Both the position numbers and the translations under genes were made by a program. 64,000 bases of DNA from Marinobacter sp. DY40_1A1 (GTDB taxonomy: Bacteria; Pseudomonadota; Gammaproteobacteria; Pseudomonadales; Oleiphilaceae), in NCBI RefSeq assembly GCF_016597815.1, contig NZ_VCHA01000002.1:186001-250000 (forward strand), in the 5' to 3' direction. Below the pieces are notes generated by a model, which was not told the DNA's origin, made no database searches, and saw only the letters and a list, made by a program, of their open reading frames with translations. Below, one piece after another: positions 8,443-18,137 of this stretch (position 1 is its first letter; each line of letters opens with the position of its first letter).

Positions 8443-10056
8443 ATGAGCGACGCAAGCCAGAAAGAAAAACTCAGGCAGCATTTTGCACGCCGCGTGACCA
8501 CTCAGGCCCGGGTTGTACTGGACACCTGGCAGAAGATTAATGCCAACAGCGGATCATTTCCCGCGCTTCGCGAGGAGTTCCAGGCCGCATCCGACAAACT
8601 GGTGCGCTATGCCCAAAGATTTGAGATGGCAGACCATGCGGAAGCAGGCAACCAGATTCTCAACGCTGTAACAAACTGGTCGGGCGAGACTGCACCAGAC
8701 GACGCCACGGAGCTACAGCTCCAGGATGCCATTGACGCACTTGCACGAAGTACCCTGAGACGAACCGACCACAGTGACACAGAAGCACCTCACCAGTTCC
8801 GGCGCACCCCGGTATACATAGCACTCACCAACTCCGAGATGGCTAACAGGTTAATTCGTCAGCTTGAGTTTTTCGGCTTTCGTGCTGCGGCGTTCAATTC
8901 GGCTAAAGAACTGACCGAAGCCTGCGCCCTGCATAAGCCCGAAACCATCCTTATGGATGTAAATTTCGGAGGTGCCCCGAACGCCGGCATAGCCACCATC
9001 GAGCAACTGCAAGAGCGGCACGACACGCCTGTTCCAGTTATTTTCATGAGCGACGAAGACGGCACCATTGAAACCCGTCTGCGCGCCTCCCGCTGCGGCG
9101 GCGAAGAGTTCTTCTACCCTGCGGTTGATCCGGGCCAGCTTATCGAGAAGATTGAAACCTACACCCACGGCAATACTGTGGAGCCTTACCGGGTACTTGT
9201 TCTGGACGATTCCAGGGCACAGGCCAAATTCATGGAAACGGTTCTCAAAAAAGCGGGCATGACTGCCCACATAATTACCGATCCCATGGAAATCATTCAC
9301 GCACTGGACACATTCTCACCAGAGATCATCATCCTCGACATGTACATGCCTGGCTGCACCGGCATGGAGATTGCGCGCGTTATCCGGCAGCAAGACCGGT
9401 TTCACAGCGTGCCGATTATCTACCTTTCTGGCGAAGAAGATGTCACCAAACAGTTGCACGCCATGAGCCTTGGCGGCGACGACTTCCTGACCAAGCCCGT
9501 AGACCCCAAACATCTGATTGCCACACTCCATAACCGCGGCCGTCGCGCACGTTCTCTCCTGGCGCTGATGATCCGCGACAGTCTCACCGGGCTCTACAAC
9601 CACACTCACACCCTGTATTTGCTGGATCAGGAAATCGCACGCGCAAGGCAAAAAGGCCAGTCACTGTGCTTTGCGATGATCGATATTGATTACTTCAAGA
9701 AGGTGAATGACACCTACGGCCACCCCATTGGCGACCGTGTTATTCGCAGCCTCTCCATGTTTTTCAAACAGCGCCTGCGCAAAACCGATCATATTGGCCG
9801 TTTTGGTGGCGAAGAATTCGCCATCATTCTTCCCAATACCCGGCCAAGCGATGCGCGCAACGTTTTGAATGAAATCCGGGAGCGTTTTGCCGAACTTCAG
9901 CAGCCTGCCGGTGACCGGGAGTTTAATGTTACCTTCAGCTGTGGCGTGGCTGCATGGAATAATGACCCCGCCCATACTCTATGCGAACGTGCCGACCGCG
10001 CGCTCTATGTTTCCAAGGAACGCGGGCGTAATTGCGTCACCCTGGCCGACAGCTGA
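8443..10056 (+). CDS. diguanylate cyclase with two receiver domains (PleD-like)
   Basis: Makes cyclic di-GMP from GTP. Residues 1-110 are helical and unassigned. A first receiver domain spans about 125-240 and keeps an Asp at D172 but lacks the acidic pocket (it starts A-L-T-N-S), so it is probably not phosphorylated. A second receiver (about 248-365) has L-D-D-S, the phospho-acceptor D299 in I-L-D-M-Y-M-P, and the distal K-P. The GGDEF domain has an intact GGEEF at 455-459 and an inhibitory R-x-x-D at 446-449, so the enzyme should be active and feedback-inhibited. No sensor kinase is nearby. Confidence 0.92.
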   Translation: MSDASQKEKLRQHFARRVTTQARVVLDTWQKINANSGSFPALREEFQAASDKLVRYAQRFEMADHAEAGNQILNAVTNWSGETAPDDATELQLQDAIDALARSTLRRTDHSDTEAPHQFRRTPVYIALTNSEMANRLIRQLEFFGFRAAAFNSAKELTEACALHKPETILMDVNFGGAPNAGIATIEQLQERHDTPVPVIFMSDEDGTIETRLRASRCGGEEFFYPAVDPGQLIEKIETYTHGNTVEPYRVLVLDDSRAQAKFMETVLKKAGMTAHIITDPMEIIHALDTFSPEIIILDMYMPGCTGMEIARVIRQQDRFHSVPIIYLSGEEDVTKQLHAMSLGGDDFLTKPVDPKHLIATLHNRGRRARSLLALMIRDSLTGLYNHTHTLYLLDQEIARARQKGQSLCFAMIDIDYFKKVNDTYGHPIGDRVIRSLSMFFKQRLRKTDHIGRFGGEEFAIILPNTRPSDARNVLNEIRERFAELQQPAGDREFNVTFSCGVAAWNNDPAHTLCERADRALYVSKERGRNCVTLADS

Positions 10057-10170
10057 TCAGCTCAGGCAACTGACCGGGCAGCCCACACAAGGCTGCCCGT
10101 ATGAAACCATCGTCGTATAGAAGTCCCCTCCTCCGTTAACGACAATGATAAGTATCAGCAAAAAGAACAT
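10057..10170 (-). CDS. possible 37-residue membrane peptide with cysteines
   Basis: A small frame starting at an ATG preceded by GGAGG at seven bases, the strongest Shine-Dalgarno in this gap. It encodes a hydrophobic start (M-F-F-L-L-I-L-I-I-V-V-N-G-G-G) and a tail with C-V-G-C and one more Cys. The stop abuts the cyclase gene stop, so the two genes converge. A GGGCAGCC / GGCTGCCC hairpin (10076-10099) lies inside its coding part, where it could equally be the cyclase gene's terminator. I do not recognise the peptide; the frame could be chance. Confidence 0.35.
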   Translation of the reverse strand: MFFLLILIIVVNGGGDFYTTMVSYGQPCVGCPVSCLS

Positions 10171-10322
10171 GCGGGCGCCTCCAGCCTCTGGGATGTGGCC
10201 GATCGCTAGCATGCAACATTGTCAAAAAGTGTTGATCTGAAGAATAAAAGCACACACCATGGGTGGAAAATGCCGTTATATTCGGCGATTCTGTTTATAA
10301 AGTGAAAAAGGCAGACGCAACC

Positions 10323-10763
10323 ATGTCGACAATTCTCGTGCTCCATGGCCCCAACCTCAACATGCTCGGTATTCGCGAGCCAGAGGTTTATGGCCACGAG
10401 ACACTGGCGGATATTGATGACCGGTTACGAGGGATAGCCGCAGAAAAGGGCCATCACCTGCTGCACCTGCAATCAAATGCCGAATACGAACTGATTGAAC
10501 GGATCCACGAAGCCCGGGCAGAGGGCGTGGATTTCATCATTATCAATCCTGCCGCTTTCACTCATACCAGTGTTGCCTTACGGGACGCCATACTGGCCAC
10601 AGGAATCCCGTTCATAGAAGTGCATCTTTCCAACGTGCATGCGCGGGAAGCCTTCCGCCATCATTCGTATTTTTCTGATATCGCCGTAGGCGTTATCTGC
10701 GGATTAGGCAGCCAGGGGTACGAACTCGCCCTTCAGGCCGCCATGCAACGAATTCACCGATAG
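10323..10763 (+). CDS. aroQ: 3-dehydroquinate dehydratase, type II
   Basis: Third step of the shikimate pathway. The 146-residue protein has the type II pattern: [10 protein letters not shown] at the N-terminus with the nearby R and the catalytic Tyr of V-Y-G-H, then [11 protein letters not shown], then E-V-H-L-S-N with the general acid His. The frame is open back to 10263, but the ATG at 10323 places the usual start directly before the conserved block. It heads the order aroQ-accB-accC. Confidence 0.95.
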   Translation: MSTILVLHGPNLNMLGIREPEVYGHETLADIDDRLRGIAAEKGHHLLHLQSNAEYELIERIHEARAEGVDFIIINPAAFTHTSVALRDAILATGIPFIEVHLSNVHAREAFRHHSYFSDIAVGVICGLGSQGYELALQAAMQRIHR

Positions 10764-10790
10764 ACCTGATACAACGGGATTGGACTGACT

Positions 10791-11252
10791 ATGGATATTC
10801 GCAAAATCAAGAAACTGATCGAACTCATCGAAGAGTCTGACGTCGAAGAGATTGAGATTCATGAAGGAGATGATTCTGTTCGCATCTCCCGACGTCGTGA
10901 ACAGGCTTCCGGTACCCAGTACATTAGCCAATACGCTCCACCAGCACCGCAGTATGCGCCGGCACCAGAGACCCCGGGCCCGGTTCAGGAAGATAGTGCA
11001 CCGCAACCCGTCCACAATGGACATGCGCTACGCTCCCCCATGGTTGGAACCTTCTACAGGGCGCCTTCTCCCACTGCCGACGCCTTTGCAGAGATTGGCC
11101 AGCAGGTAAAAGCGGGCGACATCGTCTGCATCGTAGAAGCCATGAAAATGATGAACCAGATCGAAGCCGACAAGAGCGGCACGATTACAGAAATTCTGGT
11201 TGAAAACGGTCAGCCCGTGGAGTTTGACCAGCCGCTGTTAATCATTTCCTGA
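10791..11252 (+). CDS. accB: biotin carboxyl carrier protein of acetyl-CoA carboxylase
   Basis: Carries biotin between carboxylase and transferase in the first step of fatty acid synthesis. 153 residues in three parts: N-terminal helix (1-35), Pro/Ala-rich linker (about 45-75), and the biotinyl domain with E-A-M-K-M-M, in which K119 is the biotinylated lysine. The thumb region of the enterobacterial protein (P-T-A-D-A-F) is present. It lies 27 bp after aroQ and 17 bp before accC, so it is cotranscribed with both. Confidence 0.96.
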   Translation: MDIRKIKKLIELIEESDVEEIEIHEGDDSVRISRRREQASGTQYISQYAPPAPQYAPAPETPGPVQEDSAPQPVHNGHALRSPMVGTFYRAPSPTADAFAEIGQQVKAGDIVCIVEAMKMMNQIEADKSGTITEILVENGQPVEFDQPLLIIS

Positions 11253-11269
11253 ACCGGTGATAGCTACTC

Positions 11270-12616
11270 ATGGCCATGTTAGAAAAAGTTCTGATCGCAA
11301 ACCGGGGTGAAATAGCCCTCCGGATTCTGCGTGCCTGCAAAGAACTCGGCATCAAGACCGTCGCGGTTCACTCACAGGTTGACCGCGACCTGATGCACGT
11401 TCGCCTTGCCGATGAATCTGTTTGCATCGGCCCCAACAGCCCTCTGGAAAGTTACCTCAACATTCCAGCCATTATCAGTGCTGCTGAAGTAACCGATTCC
11501 GTAGGCATACACCCTGGTTACGGCTTTCTCGCAGAAAACCCGGACTTTGCCGAGCAGGTCGAGAAAAGCGGTTTCCGCTTTATCGGCCCCAGAGCAGAAA
11601 CCATCCGCCTGATGGGCAACAAGGTGTCTGCCATAAACGCAATGATTCGTGCTGGTGTTCCGACCGTGCCGGGCTCAGACGGCCCGCTGACCGACGACGA
11701 CGAGCGCACTCTGCAAGTGGCACGCAAAATCGGATATCCGGTGATGATCAAGGCCGCTTCCGGCGGCGGTGGTCGCGGTATGCAGGTAGTTCACTCCGAG
11801 GCTGCCTTGCTCAAGGCCGTGCAGATAACACAGACCGAAGCTCAAAATGCCTTTGGCGACCCCACGGTTTATCTGGAAAAGTTCCTTGAAACGCCACGCC
11901 ACGTTGAAGTTCAGATTCTGGCCGACATGCACGGCAACTGTATTCATCTGGGCGACCGTGACTGTTCCTTCCAGCGCCGTAACCAGAAAGTTATAGAAGA
12001 AGCGCCCGCGCCCAACATCAACCCGGAAGCCCGCGAGCGCACACTCAAAGCCTGTGTAGATGCATGCAAAGAGATTGGCTATGTCGGCGCCGGCACCTTT
12101 GAATTCCTGTATCAGGACGGTGAGTTCTTTTTCATCGAAATGAATACCCGGGTTCAGGTAGAACACCCGATCACCGAAATGGTCACGGGTGTCGACATTG
12201 TTCGTGAGCAGTTGCGCATTGCCAGCGGCCTGCCCCTGCAATACAAGCAGGAAGATATCCAGATCCGGGGCCATGCAATGGAGTGCCGCATCAACGCGGA
12301 AGATCCGAATACCTTCGTGCCAAGCCCCGGAAAGGTGAAATATTTTCACGCTCCTGGAGGTTACGGTGTGCGAGTAGATTCCCACCTGTATAGTGGCTAT
12401 ACCGTTCCACCGTTTTACGACTCCCTGATTGCCAAACTGATCACCTGGGGCGACGATAGACAGGTGGCCCGCCGGCGTATGAAGATCGCTCTGGACGAGC
12501 TGTTGATTGAGGGCATCAAGACCAATCAGCCTCTGCATCGGAAACTGGTACGCGATGGCGGCTTTAAAACGGTAGACTTCACCATCCACTACCTTGAGAA
12601 ACTGATGCGGGACTAA
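11270..12616 (+). CDS. accC: biotin carboxylase of acetyl-CoA carboxylase
   Basis: ATP-dependent carboxylation of biotin on AccB. 448 residues, full length, with the N-terminal I-A-N-R-G-E-I-A block, the ATP-grasp Gly-rich loop G-G-G-G-R-G-M near 165, E-K-F-x-E-x-P-R-H-V-E-x-Q near 205, and the active-site [12 protein letters not shown] near 290. Two in-frame ATGs are possible. 11270 has better spacing to GGTGA, while 11276 (M-L-E-K-V) matches the usual family start. Confidence 0.96.
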   Translation: MAMLEKVLIANRGEIALRILRACKELGIKTVAVHSQVDRDLMHVRLADESVCIGPNSPLESYLNIPAIISAAEVTDSVGIHPGYGFLAENPDFAEQVEKSGFRFIGPRAETIRLMGNKVSAINAMIRAGVPTVPGSDGPLTDDDERTLQVARKIGYPVMIKAASGGGGRGMQVVHSEAALLKAVQITQTEAQNAFGDPTVYLEKFLETPRHVEVQILADMHGNCIHLGDRDCSFQRRNQKVIEEAPAPNINPEARERTLKACVDACKEIGYVGAGTFEFLYQDGEFFFIEMNTRVQVEHPITEMVTGVDIVREQLRIASGLPLQYKQEDIQIRGHAMECRINAEDPNTFVPSPGKVKYFHAPGGYGVRVDSHLYSGYTVPPFYDSLIAKLITWGDDRQVARRRMKIALDELLIEGIKTNQPLHRKLVRDGGFKTVDFTIHYLEKLMRD

Positions 12617-12644
12617 CCTCCTGCATCGCAATGCAGGAAGAGCT

Positions 12645-13541
12645 ATGCCCTGGATACAACTTCAGATCCCAGCTGATCCCGAGACCGCGGATCAGCTTGA
12701 AGATCTGCTTATGGAGATGGGCGCTGATGCCGTCTCCATGGAAGACGCAGCCGATCAACCGCTCTACGAACCCGACCACGGCACCACACCCTTGTGGAGC
12801 CAGACCACCGTTACCGGGCTTTTTCAAGCCGACCGCGATATAGACCAGCTGTGCTCAGACATACGCAATGCCTGGCACCAGCAAACCCAACAATCACTCT
12901 CCGATATAGACGTTACCCTGGTAGAAGACAAAGACTGGGAGCGCGCCTGGATGGACGATTTTCATCCGCTGCAGTTCGGCGAGCGCTTGTGGATAGTGCC
13001 AAGCTGGCATGAAGCTCCGGATCCGGATGCCGCCAACCTGATGCTGGACCCAGGTTTGGCCTTTGGCACAGGCACGCACCCCACCACTGCCCTTTGCCTG
13101 GAGTGGCTGGATGGTGCGGATGTTACAGACAAGCAGGTAATCGACTATGGCTGCGGCTCGGGCATACTCGGCCTGGCAGCTCTGCTTCTTGGCGCCAATC
13201 ACGTTACCGGCGTAGACACCGACCCCCAGGCACTCGAAGCCAGTCGTGAAAACGCCCGTCGCAACGGTGTGGACGAAGCCAGACTGGATCTGTACCTTCC
13301 TGAAAATGAGCCAGACGGCAAAGCCGATGTAATGCTGGCCAATATTCTTGCACAACCGCTGATTGGCCTTGCGCCTCATCTGGCCAAGCTGACAAACCCC
13401 GGGGGTGACCTGGTACTTTCGGGCATTCTTTCTTACCAGGCCCGCTCGGTAATGGCTGCTTACGAGCCCTGGTTTATTATGGATGAGCCAGCACAGCGCG
13501 AAGAGTGGGTACGCCTCACAGGACGGCGCAATGACAGATGA
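12645..13541 (+). CDS. prmA: ribosomal protein L11 methyltransferase
   Basis: SAM-dependent trimethylation of L11. The N-terminal third (residues 1-100) is the substrate-recognition domain with W-E-R-A-W-M-D-D-F. The catalytic Rossmann domain has D-P-G-L-A-F-G-T-G-T-H-P-T-T, D-Y-G-C-G-S-G-I-L-G, G-V-D-T-D-P and the N-I-L-A-Q-P loop. 298 residues is normal. Start supported by AGGAAGAG just before the ATG. It follows accC after 28 bp, as in Pseudomonas. Confidence 0.96.
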   Translation: MPWIQLQIPADPETADQLEDLLMEMGADAVSMEDAADQPLYEPDHGTTPLWSQTTVTGLFQADRDIDQLCSDIRNAWHQQTQQSLSDIDVTLVEDKDWERAWMDDFHPLQFGERLWIVPSWHEAPDPDAANLMLDPGLAFGTGTHPTTALCLEWLDGADVTDKQVIDYGCGSGILGLAALLLGANHVTGVDTDPQALEASRENARRNGVDEARLDLYLPENEPDGKADVMLANILAQPLIGLAPHLAKLTNPGGDLVLSGILSYQARSVMAAYEPWFIMDEPAQREEWVRLTGRRNDR

Positions 13542-13614
13542 CGGAGGCTGTCTTAAAGACTAAACTCCCAACTCGTATTTCAGTTCATAGCTCAGTCGCT
13601 TTCAGGAACAAAGC

Positions 13615-14886
13615 ATGGCCCAGAGTAGTCTGCAAACCGAATGCCCAAAATGTCATACCCGCTTCCGGGTGACCGATGAGCAGCTTGGCCTTGCCAAGGG
13701 AAAGGTGCGCTGTGGTCATTGCATGGCTGTTTTCAACGCGATTGAGCACAAGATAGCAAGTGCCACAAGCGGCACCCAGAAAGCACCCTCGGTTACAGGC
13801 AGTAAAACGCCTCCGGAGCGTGAATCATCTGAAGAGTCCGCCAGCGGCTTCGTCAGCGACACCTCGGGAGATGACTTCATCTTCGCGGATAACCCCGAAG
13901 AAGATGCTCAAGAAGGGCGCTATGCCGGCACAAAACTGACGTTCTCGGATGACGAACTGAGTGACAGCTTCCGTAGCTTCGACGACCGAAATCCGTCATC
14001 GCTGGATGAAACCAGCGATGACGACCCCACTGGGGATGTTGATGAAAGCTGGGCCGAAGCGATCCTCCGGGAAGACGACGCTCCAGCCGATCCCGCAAAA
14101 CCCGGCCCTGAGACTGCTACAGAAGCACCCTCAGAATCAAAGCCACAGCCTGAACCTTTGGCTAAAGAAGCTGAGCCAGAAAAAGACGACAGCCCTACAG
14201 AAAACCCCCAGGAACTCCAGCAAGAAGATCCTTCTGGCTTCTTCGTTGACGAGCAGGCCGATCCGGCGCTTGAGTCCTTCGCCAATGAGCATGAGCCAGA
14301 TCCAGATCGCGGACACCAAGCTAAAAAGGAGCCCTTTGAAGCGGGCGCACCCTTTGGGGATCTCCGACACGAGCCGATTTCCATGGGCGGAGGCAACAAA
14401 AGCTGGCTCCGCACCCTGACCTGGTCTGTCATTGTGCTTGGCCTTATCGGGGTTCTGGTTGCGCAAGTCACCTGGTTCCAATTTGACCGATTGTCTGCAA
14501 TACCCGAACTACGACCATTCTATGAAAAAGGCTGCGAACTGGCAGGTTGCGAGCTGAAGCCTTTGATCAATGTTGAGGCTATTCAGAGCCGCAAGTTAGT
14601 CGTTCGCACCGATCCGGAAAACCGAAACCAACTGGTGGTAGACGCAGTCATCATCAACCGGGCAGTGTTTCAGCAACCCTTCCCCGCCATTGCTCTGACC
14701 TTCTCCAACCTGAACGGAGACGTCGTTGCCCAAAGTATTTTCACTCCTTCGGACTACCTTGCCGGCGAAGCTGAAGAACTCGACATCATGCCCGTGGAAA
14801 CCCCTGTGCGCATCGCCATCACCATTCGCGACCCAGGTCGCGACGCGGTCAACTACAATATAATTTTCCGCCCCTACACCCCCTGA
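13615..14886 (+). CDS. zinc-ribbon and DUF3426 membrane protein
   Basis: 423 residues. The N-terminus is an MJ0042-type zinc ribbon with paired C-x2-C motifs (C-P-K-C near 10 and C-G-H-C near 35). A long acidic, low-complexity stretch of Glu, Asp, Ser and Pro follows (about 50-255), then one membrane segment around 265-285, and a C-terminal DUF3426 domain that should be outside the membrane. A gene of this type sits between prmA and dusB in Pseudomonas. Function unknown; a cytoplasmic zinc ribbon joined to a periplasmic domain suggests a regulatory or sensing role, which is inference. Confidence 0.85.
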   Translation: MAQSSLQTECPKCHTRFRVTDEQLGLAKGKVRCGHCMAVFNAIEHKIASATSGTQKAPSVTGSKTPPERESSEESASGFVSDTSGDDFIFADNPEEDAQEGRYAGTKLTFSDDELSDSFRSFDDRNPSSLDETSDDDPTGDVDESWAEAILREDDAPADPAKPGPETATEAPSESKPQPEPLAKEAEPEKDDSPTENPQELQQEDPSGFFVDEQADPALESFANEHEPDPDRGHQAKKEPFEAGAPFGDLRHEPISMGGGNKSWLRTLTWSVIVLGLIGVLVAQVTWFQFDRLSAIPELRPFYEKGCELAGCELKPLINVEAIQSRKLVVRTDPENRNQLVVDAVIINRAVFQQPFPAIALTFSNLNGDVVAQSIFTPSDYLAGEAEELDIMPVETPVRIAITIRDPGRDAVNYNIIFRPYTP

Positions 14887-14891
14887 GCGAA

Positions 14892-14983
14892 CCTGCCGGA
14901 GATCACCCGGCAGGCACTCCACTCGCCACCCCGTAGAACAAAAGTCAACCAAAAAGAGCGAAAAATAATCAGTTTTTTCGCTC
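14892..14983. terminator. two hairpins between the zinc-ribbon gene and dusB
   Basis: The first hairpin is CCTGCCGG / CCGGCAGG (14892-14914), six bases past the stop, with no T-run. The second is GAGCGAAAAA pairing with TTTTTTCGCTC (14956-14983), which resembles a symmetric, bidirectional terminator. Together they suggest that dusB-fis has its own promoter in the following 125 bp. Confidence 0.5.
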
Positions 14984-15110
14984 CCTTGCCCCTTCAATCA
15001 AAGTGCCCCCGGCGGTATCATTAGCGCCCTTCGGAACTGGCATCGGTTATTTATTAAACAACCGCACCACTCCGACTTTTGCATTCTCTGCTGTGATACG
15101 GGTTCAAACC

Positions 15111-16109
15111 ATGTTGCCGACGGCAAAAATCGGGCCGTACACGCTGCCCAATCCGCTGATTGTTGCGCCCATGGCCGGTGTAACAGATCGACCATTCCGA
15201 CTGCTTTGCCGAAAGATGGGCGCGGGGTTGGCGGTCTCGGAAATGGTAATAGCAGACAGCAAGCTCTGGCATACGCGCAAATCCCGAACCCGCATGGATC
15301 ATGCAGGGGAGCCCGAACCAAGGTCTGTCCAGATCGCGGGTGGTGACCCGGAAATGCTGGCCAATGCGGCGCGGCTTAATGCCGAATCCGGTGCTCAGAT
15401 AATCGACATCAACATGGGCTGCCCGGCTAAAAAAGTGTGCAATAAAGCTGCCGGCTCAGCCTTGATGAAAGATGAGCGCCTGGTCAGGGAAATTCTGGAA
15501 GCGGTGGTCAGCGCGGTAAACATACCCGTTACCCTGAAAATGCGTACCGGTTGGGACCAAAGCTACCGTAACGCACCAGCAATAGCGCGCATGGCAGAGG
15601 ATATCGGCATTCAGGCTCTGGCCGTTCATGGCCGCACCCGCGCCGACAAGTACAACGGCGATGCAGAGTACGACACCATCGCTGAAGTTAAAGCCAGTGT
15701 TGGCATTCCGGTTTTCGCCAATGGCGACATCACATCACCGGAAAAGGCACGTGAAGTTCTGGCATATACCGGTGCCGATGGCCTGCTTATTGGCCGTGCG
15801 GCTCAAGGTAGTCCCTGGATTTTCAGAGAAATACTGCATTTCCTCGAAACCGGACAACACTTGCCAGCGCCCCCGCTGAATGAAGTGGAAAAGATATTAA
15901 GCGAACACCTGGTTGCCCTGCACAGCTTTTACGGCGAACTCATGGGCGTGCGTATTGCCAGAAAACACGTGGGCTGGTACCTGCAGTCCCACGACACGGA
16001 CAAACAGTTCCGCAGTCGCTTCAACGCGTTCGACACCGCGCTGGAGCAGAAAGACAGTATCCAACAGTATTTTTCAGGCTTACGAAATGGAGAGGAATTC
16101 GCAGCATGA
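15111..16109 (+). CDS. dusB: tRNA-dihydrouridine synthase B
   Basis: Flavoenzyme reducing uridine to dihydrouridine in the tRNA D-loop. 332 residues. The TIM barrel starts with [12 protein letters not shown], has the catalytic Cys in N-M-G-C-P-A-K-K-V near residue 105, and the FMN-binding A-V-H-G-R-T-R and [13 protein letters not shown]. An open frame extends upstream to 15003, but the ATG at 15111 gives the family length. It overlaps fis by four bases (ATGA), the classic dusB-fis operon in which fis is translated from the dusB message. Confidence 0.96.
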   Translation: MLPTAKIGPYTLPNPLIVAPMAGVTDRPFRLLCRKMGAGLAVSEMVIADSKLWHTRKSRTRMDHAGEPEPRSVQIAGGDPEMLANAARLNAESGAQIIDINMGCPAKKVCNKAAGSALMKDERLVREILEAVVSAVNIPVTLKMRTGWDQSYRNAPAIARMAEDIGIQALAVHGRTRADKYNGDAEYDTIAEVKASVGIPVFANGDITSPEKAREVLAYTGADGLLIGRAAQGSPWIFREILHFLETGQHLPAPPLNEVEKILSEHLVALHSFYGELMGVRIARKHVGWYLQSHDTDKQFRSRFNAFDTALEQKDSIQQYFSGLRNGEEFAA

Positions 16110-16423
16110 CCGCTGAGACTTTGGTACAAAACACCTTGAACACCCCAGCCAACGATGATCTACACCAGTTGCAAACGGTGAATAGCAGCGGCAACACCGT
16201 TACCCTGCGCGATAACGTTGAAGTGGCTCTGAAGAACTACTTTGCCCAACTTGATGGAGCGCCCGTTACAGAGGTTTACCAGCTGGTACTCTCGGAAGTG
16301 GAAGCGCCGCTGCTGGAGCAGGTAATGAAGTACACCCGCAACAATCAGACCAAAGCATCCACCATGCTAGGCCTGAACCGCGGAACCCTGCGCAAGAAGC
16401 TCAAGCAGTACGGACTGCTATAA
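16106..16423 (+). CDS. fis: DNA-binding protein Fis
   Basis: Nucleoid protein and regulator, 105 residues. The N-terminal half is variable; the C-terminal half is strongly conserved, with the dimer helices (V-Y-x-L-V-L-S-E-V-E-x-P-L-L) and the helix-turn-helix N-Q-T-K-A-S[14 protein letters not shown]. Translationally coupled to dusB through ATGA. In enterobacteria the dusB-fis promoter is under growth-phase and stringent control; I did not identify such a promoter here. Confidence 0.97.
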   Translation: MTAETLVQNTLNTPANDDLHQLQTVNSSGNTVTLRDNVEVALKNYFAQLDGAPVTEVYQLVLSEVEAPLLEQVMKYTRNNQTKASTMLGLNRGTLRKKLKQYGLL

Positions 16424-16443
16424 TCGAGACGCCCTGACTTGAA

Positions 16444-16476
16444 GAGGGCCTCCCGGACACCCTTCGCGAGGCCCTT
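16444..16476 (+). terminator. hairpin between fis and purH
   Basis: Arms GAGGGCCTC / GAGGCCCTT with a 15-base loop, 20 bases past the fis stop. Only two or three T follow, so termination would be weak. It may be an attenuating or processing hairpin within a fis-purH transcript. Confidence 0.45.
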
Positions 16477-16508
16477 GTTCGTTCACCCCAAGTGAAGAAT
16501 GTGACCCC

Positions 16509-18089
16509 ATGGCAAACCAGGCTAATACCCCCGTCCGTCGCGCACTCATCAGCGTTAGTGATAAATCCGGCATCGTCGAGTTCGGCCGCGCCCTTACCGA
16601 CCGCGGCATCGAATTGCTCTCCACCGGAGGCACGTTCCGCCTCCTGAAAGAAAACAGCGTTCCCGTTACGGAAGTCTCCGACTACACCGGGTTCCCGGAG
16701 ATGATGGACGGCCGGGTAAAAACCCTGCATCCGAAAATTCACGGTGGCATTTTAGGCCGCAGAGGCACCGACGACGCCATCATGGGTGAGCACGGTATAA
16801 ACCCGATTGATATGGTTGTGGTTAACCTCTATCCGTTCGAATCTACCGTCGCTGATCCGGATTGCGACCTTGCAACCGCCATTGAAAACATCGACATCGG
16901 CGGCCCAACAATGGTTCGCGCCGCAGCCAAGAACCACAATGATGTAGCCATTGTGGTCAACGCATCTGATTACAGCCGCATTCTGCAAGAGCTGGATGAC
17001 ACTGATGGTCAGCTCACCCATGCCACGCGCTTTGACCTGGCCGTTAAAGCCTTCGAGCACACCGCAGGCTATGACGGCGCTATCGCCAACTACCTGGGTG
17101 GCCGCACCGCCGATAACGACAACGCTGATTTCCCCCGCACGTTTAATGCCCAGTATGTAAAAGTGCAGGACATGCGTTACGGTGAAAACCCGCACCAGCG
17201 CGCGGCCTTCTATGCCGAGCGCAACCCGAAGGAAGCCAGTGTTGCCACGGCAAAGCAGCTTCAGGGTAAAGAGCTCTCCTATAACAACGTGGCAGATACA
17301 GACGCGGCTCTGGAATGCGTCAAACCTTTTGCAGACCCGGCCTGTGTAATCGTCAAGCACGCCAACCCCTGCGGTGTTGCGATCGGTGCGGATATTCTTC
17401 AGGCCTATGATCTGGCCTTTGCTACCGACCCCACCTCGGCGTTCGGCGGCATTATTGCCTTTAACCGGGAACTGGATGCAGAAACCGCCAAGACAATTAT
17501 TGATCGTCAGTTTGTTGAGGTCATCATTGCACCAAGCGTCGCACCAGAAGCGGTAGAACTGGTAGCTACCAAAAAGAACGTGAGGCTACTGGCCTGTGGT
17601 GATCTGAATGGTGAACGCGCCCAGTCCATGGACTACAAGCGCGTTACAGGCGGCCTTCTGGTACAGGATCGTGACCTGGGCATGGTGGCTATGGCCGACG
17701 TAAAAGTCGTAACCACCCGCCAGCCAACCGAACACGAACTGAACGACCTGCTGTTTGCCTGGGAAGTGGCTAAGTACGTTAAGTCCAATGCCATCGTTTA
17801 TGCCCGTTCGGGCCGCACCATCGGTGTGGGCGCAGGCCAGATGAGCCGCGTGTACAGTGCCCGCATTGCCGGCATCAAAGCTGCCGATGAGAACCTGGAA
17901 GTGAAGGGCTCGGTTATGGCCTCCGATGCGTTTTTCCCGTTCCGGGATGGCATTGATGCGGCCGCCGAAGCTGGCATTACTGCGGTGATCCAACCCGGTG
18001 GTTCCATGCGGGATCAGGAAGTCATCGACGCTGCCAACGAACACGGCATCGCTATGGTCTTCACTGGCATGCGCCATTTCCGGCACTGA
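16509..18089 (+). CDS. purH: bifunctional AICAR transformylase / IMP cyclohydrolase
   Basis: The last two steps of de novo IMP synthesis. 526 residues. The N-terminal MGS-like cyclohydrolase domain (1-200) has S-V-S/I-S-D-K-S-G-I, L-S-T-G-G-T and [10 protein letters not shown]. The transformylase domain follows, with M-R-Y-G-E-N-P-H-Q, the catalytic K-H-A-N-P-C-G and a final I-Q-P-G-G-S-M-R-D. The start has no strong Shine-Dalgarno but begins at the conserved length. It precedes purD by 48 bp and shares a transcript with it. Confidence 0.97.
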   Translation: MANQANTPVRRALISVSDKSGIVEFGRALTDRGIELLSTGGTFRLLKENSVPVTEVSDYTGFPEMMDGRVKTLHPKIHGGILGRRGTDDAIMGEHGINPIDMVVVNLYPFESTVADPDCDLATAIENIDIGGPTMVRAAAKNHNDVAIVVNASDYSRILQELDDTDGQLTHATRFDLAVKAFEHTAGYDGAIANYLGGRTADNDNADFPRTFNAQYVKVQDMRYGENPHQRAAFYAERNPKEASVATAKQLQGKELSYNNVADTDAALECVKPFADPACVIVKHANPCGVAIGADILQAYDLAFATDPTSAFGGIIAFNRELDAETAKTIIDRQFVEVIIAPSVAPEAVELVATKKNVRLLACGDLNGERAQSMDYKRVTGGLLVQDRDLGMVAMADVKVVTTRQPTEHELNDLLFAWEVAKYVKSNAIVYARSGRTIGVGAGQMSRVYSARIAGIKAADENLEVKGSVMASDAFFPFRDGIDAAAEAGITAVIQPGGSMRDQEVIDAANEHGIAMVFTGMRHFRH

Positions 18090-18137
18090 TGACACCACTT
18101 TATAACAGCTCTTTTTAAACCTACGGGGCAGTAAGAT

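Noticed and set aside
11675-12631. 318-codon minus-strand frame opposite accC
   Set aside because: Antisense to conserved biotin carboxylase; no homologous pattern seen.
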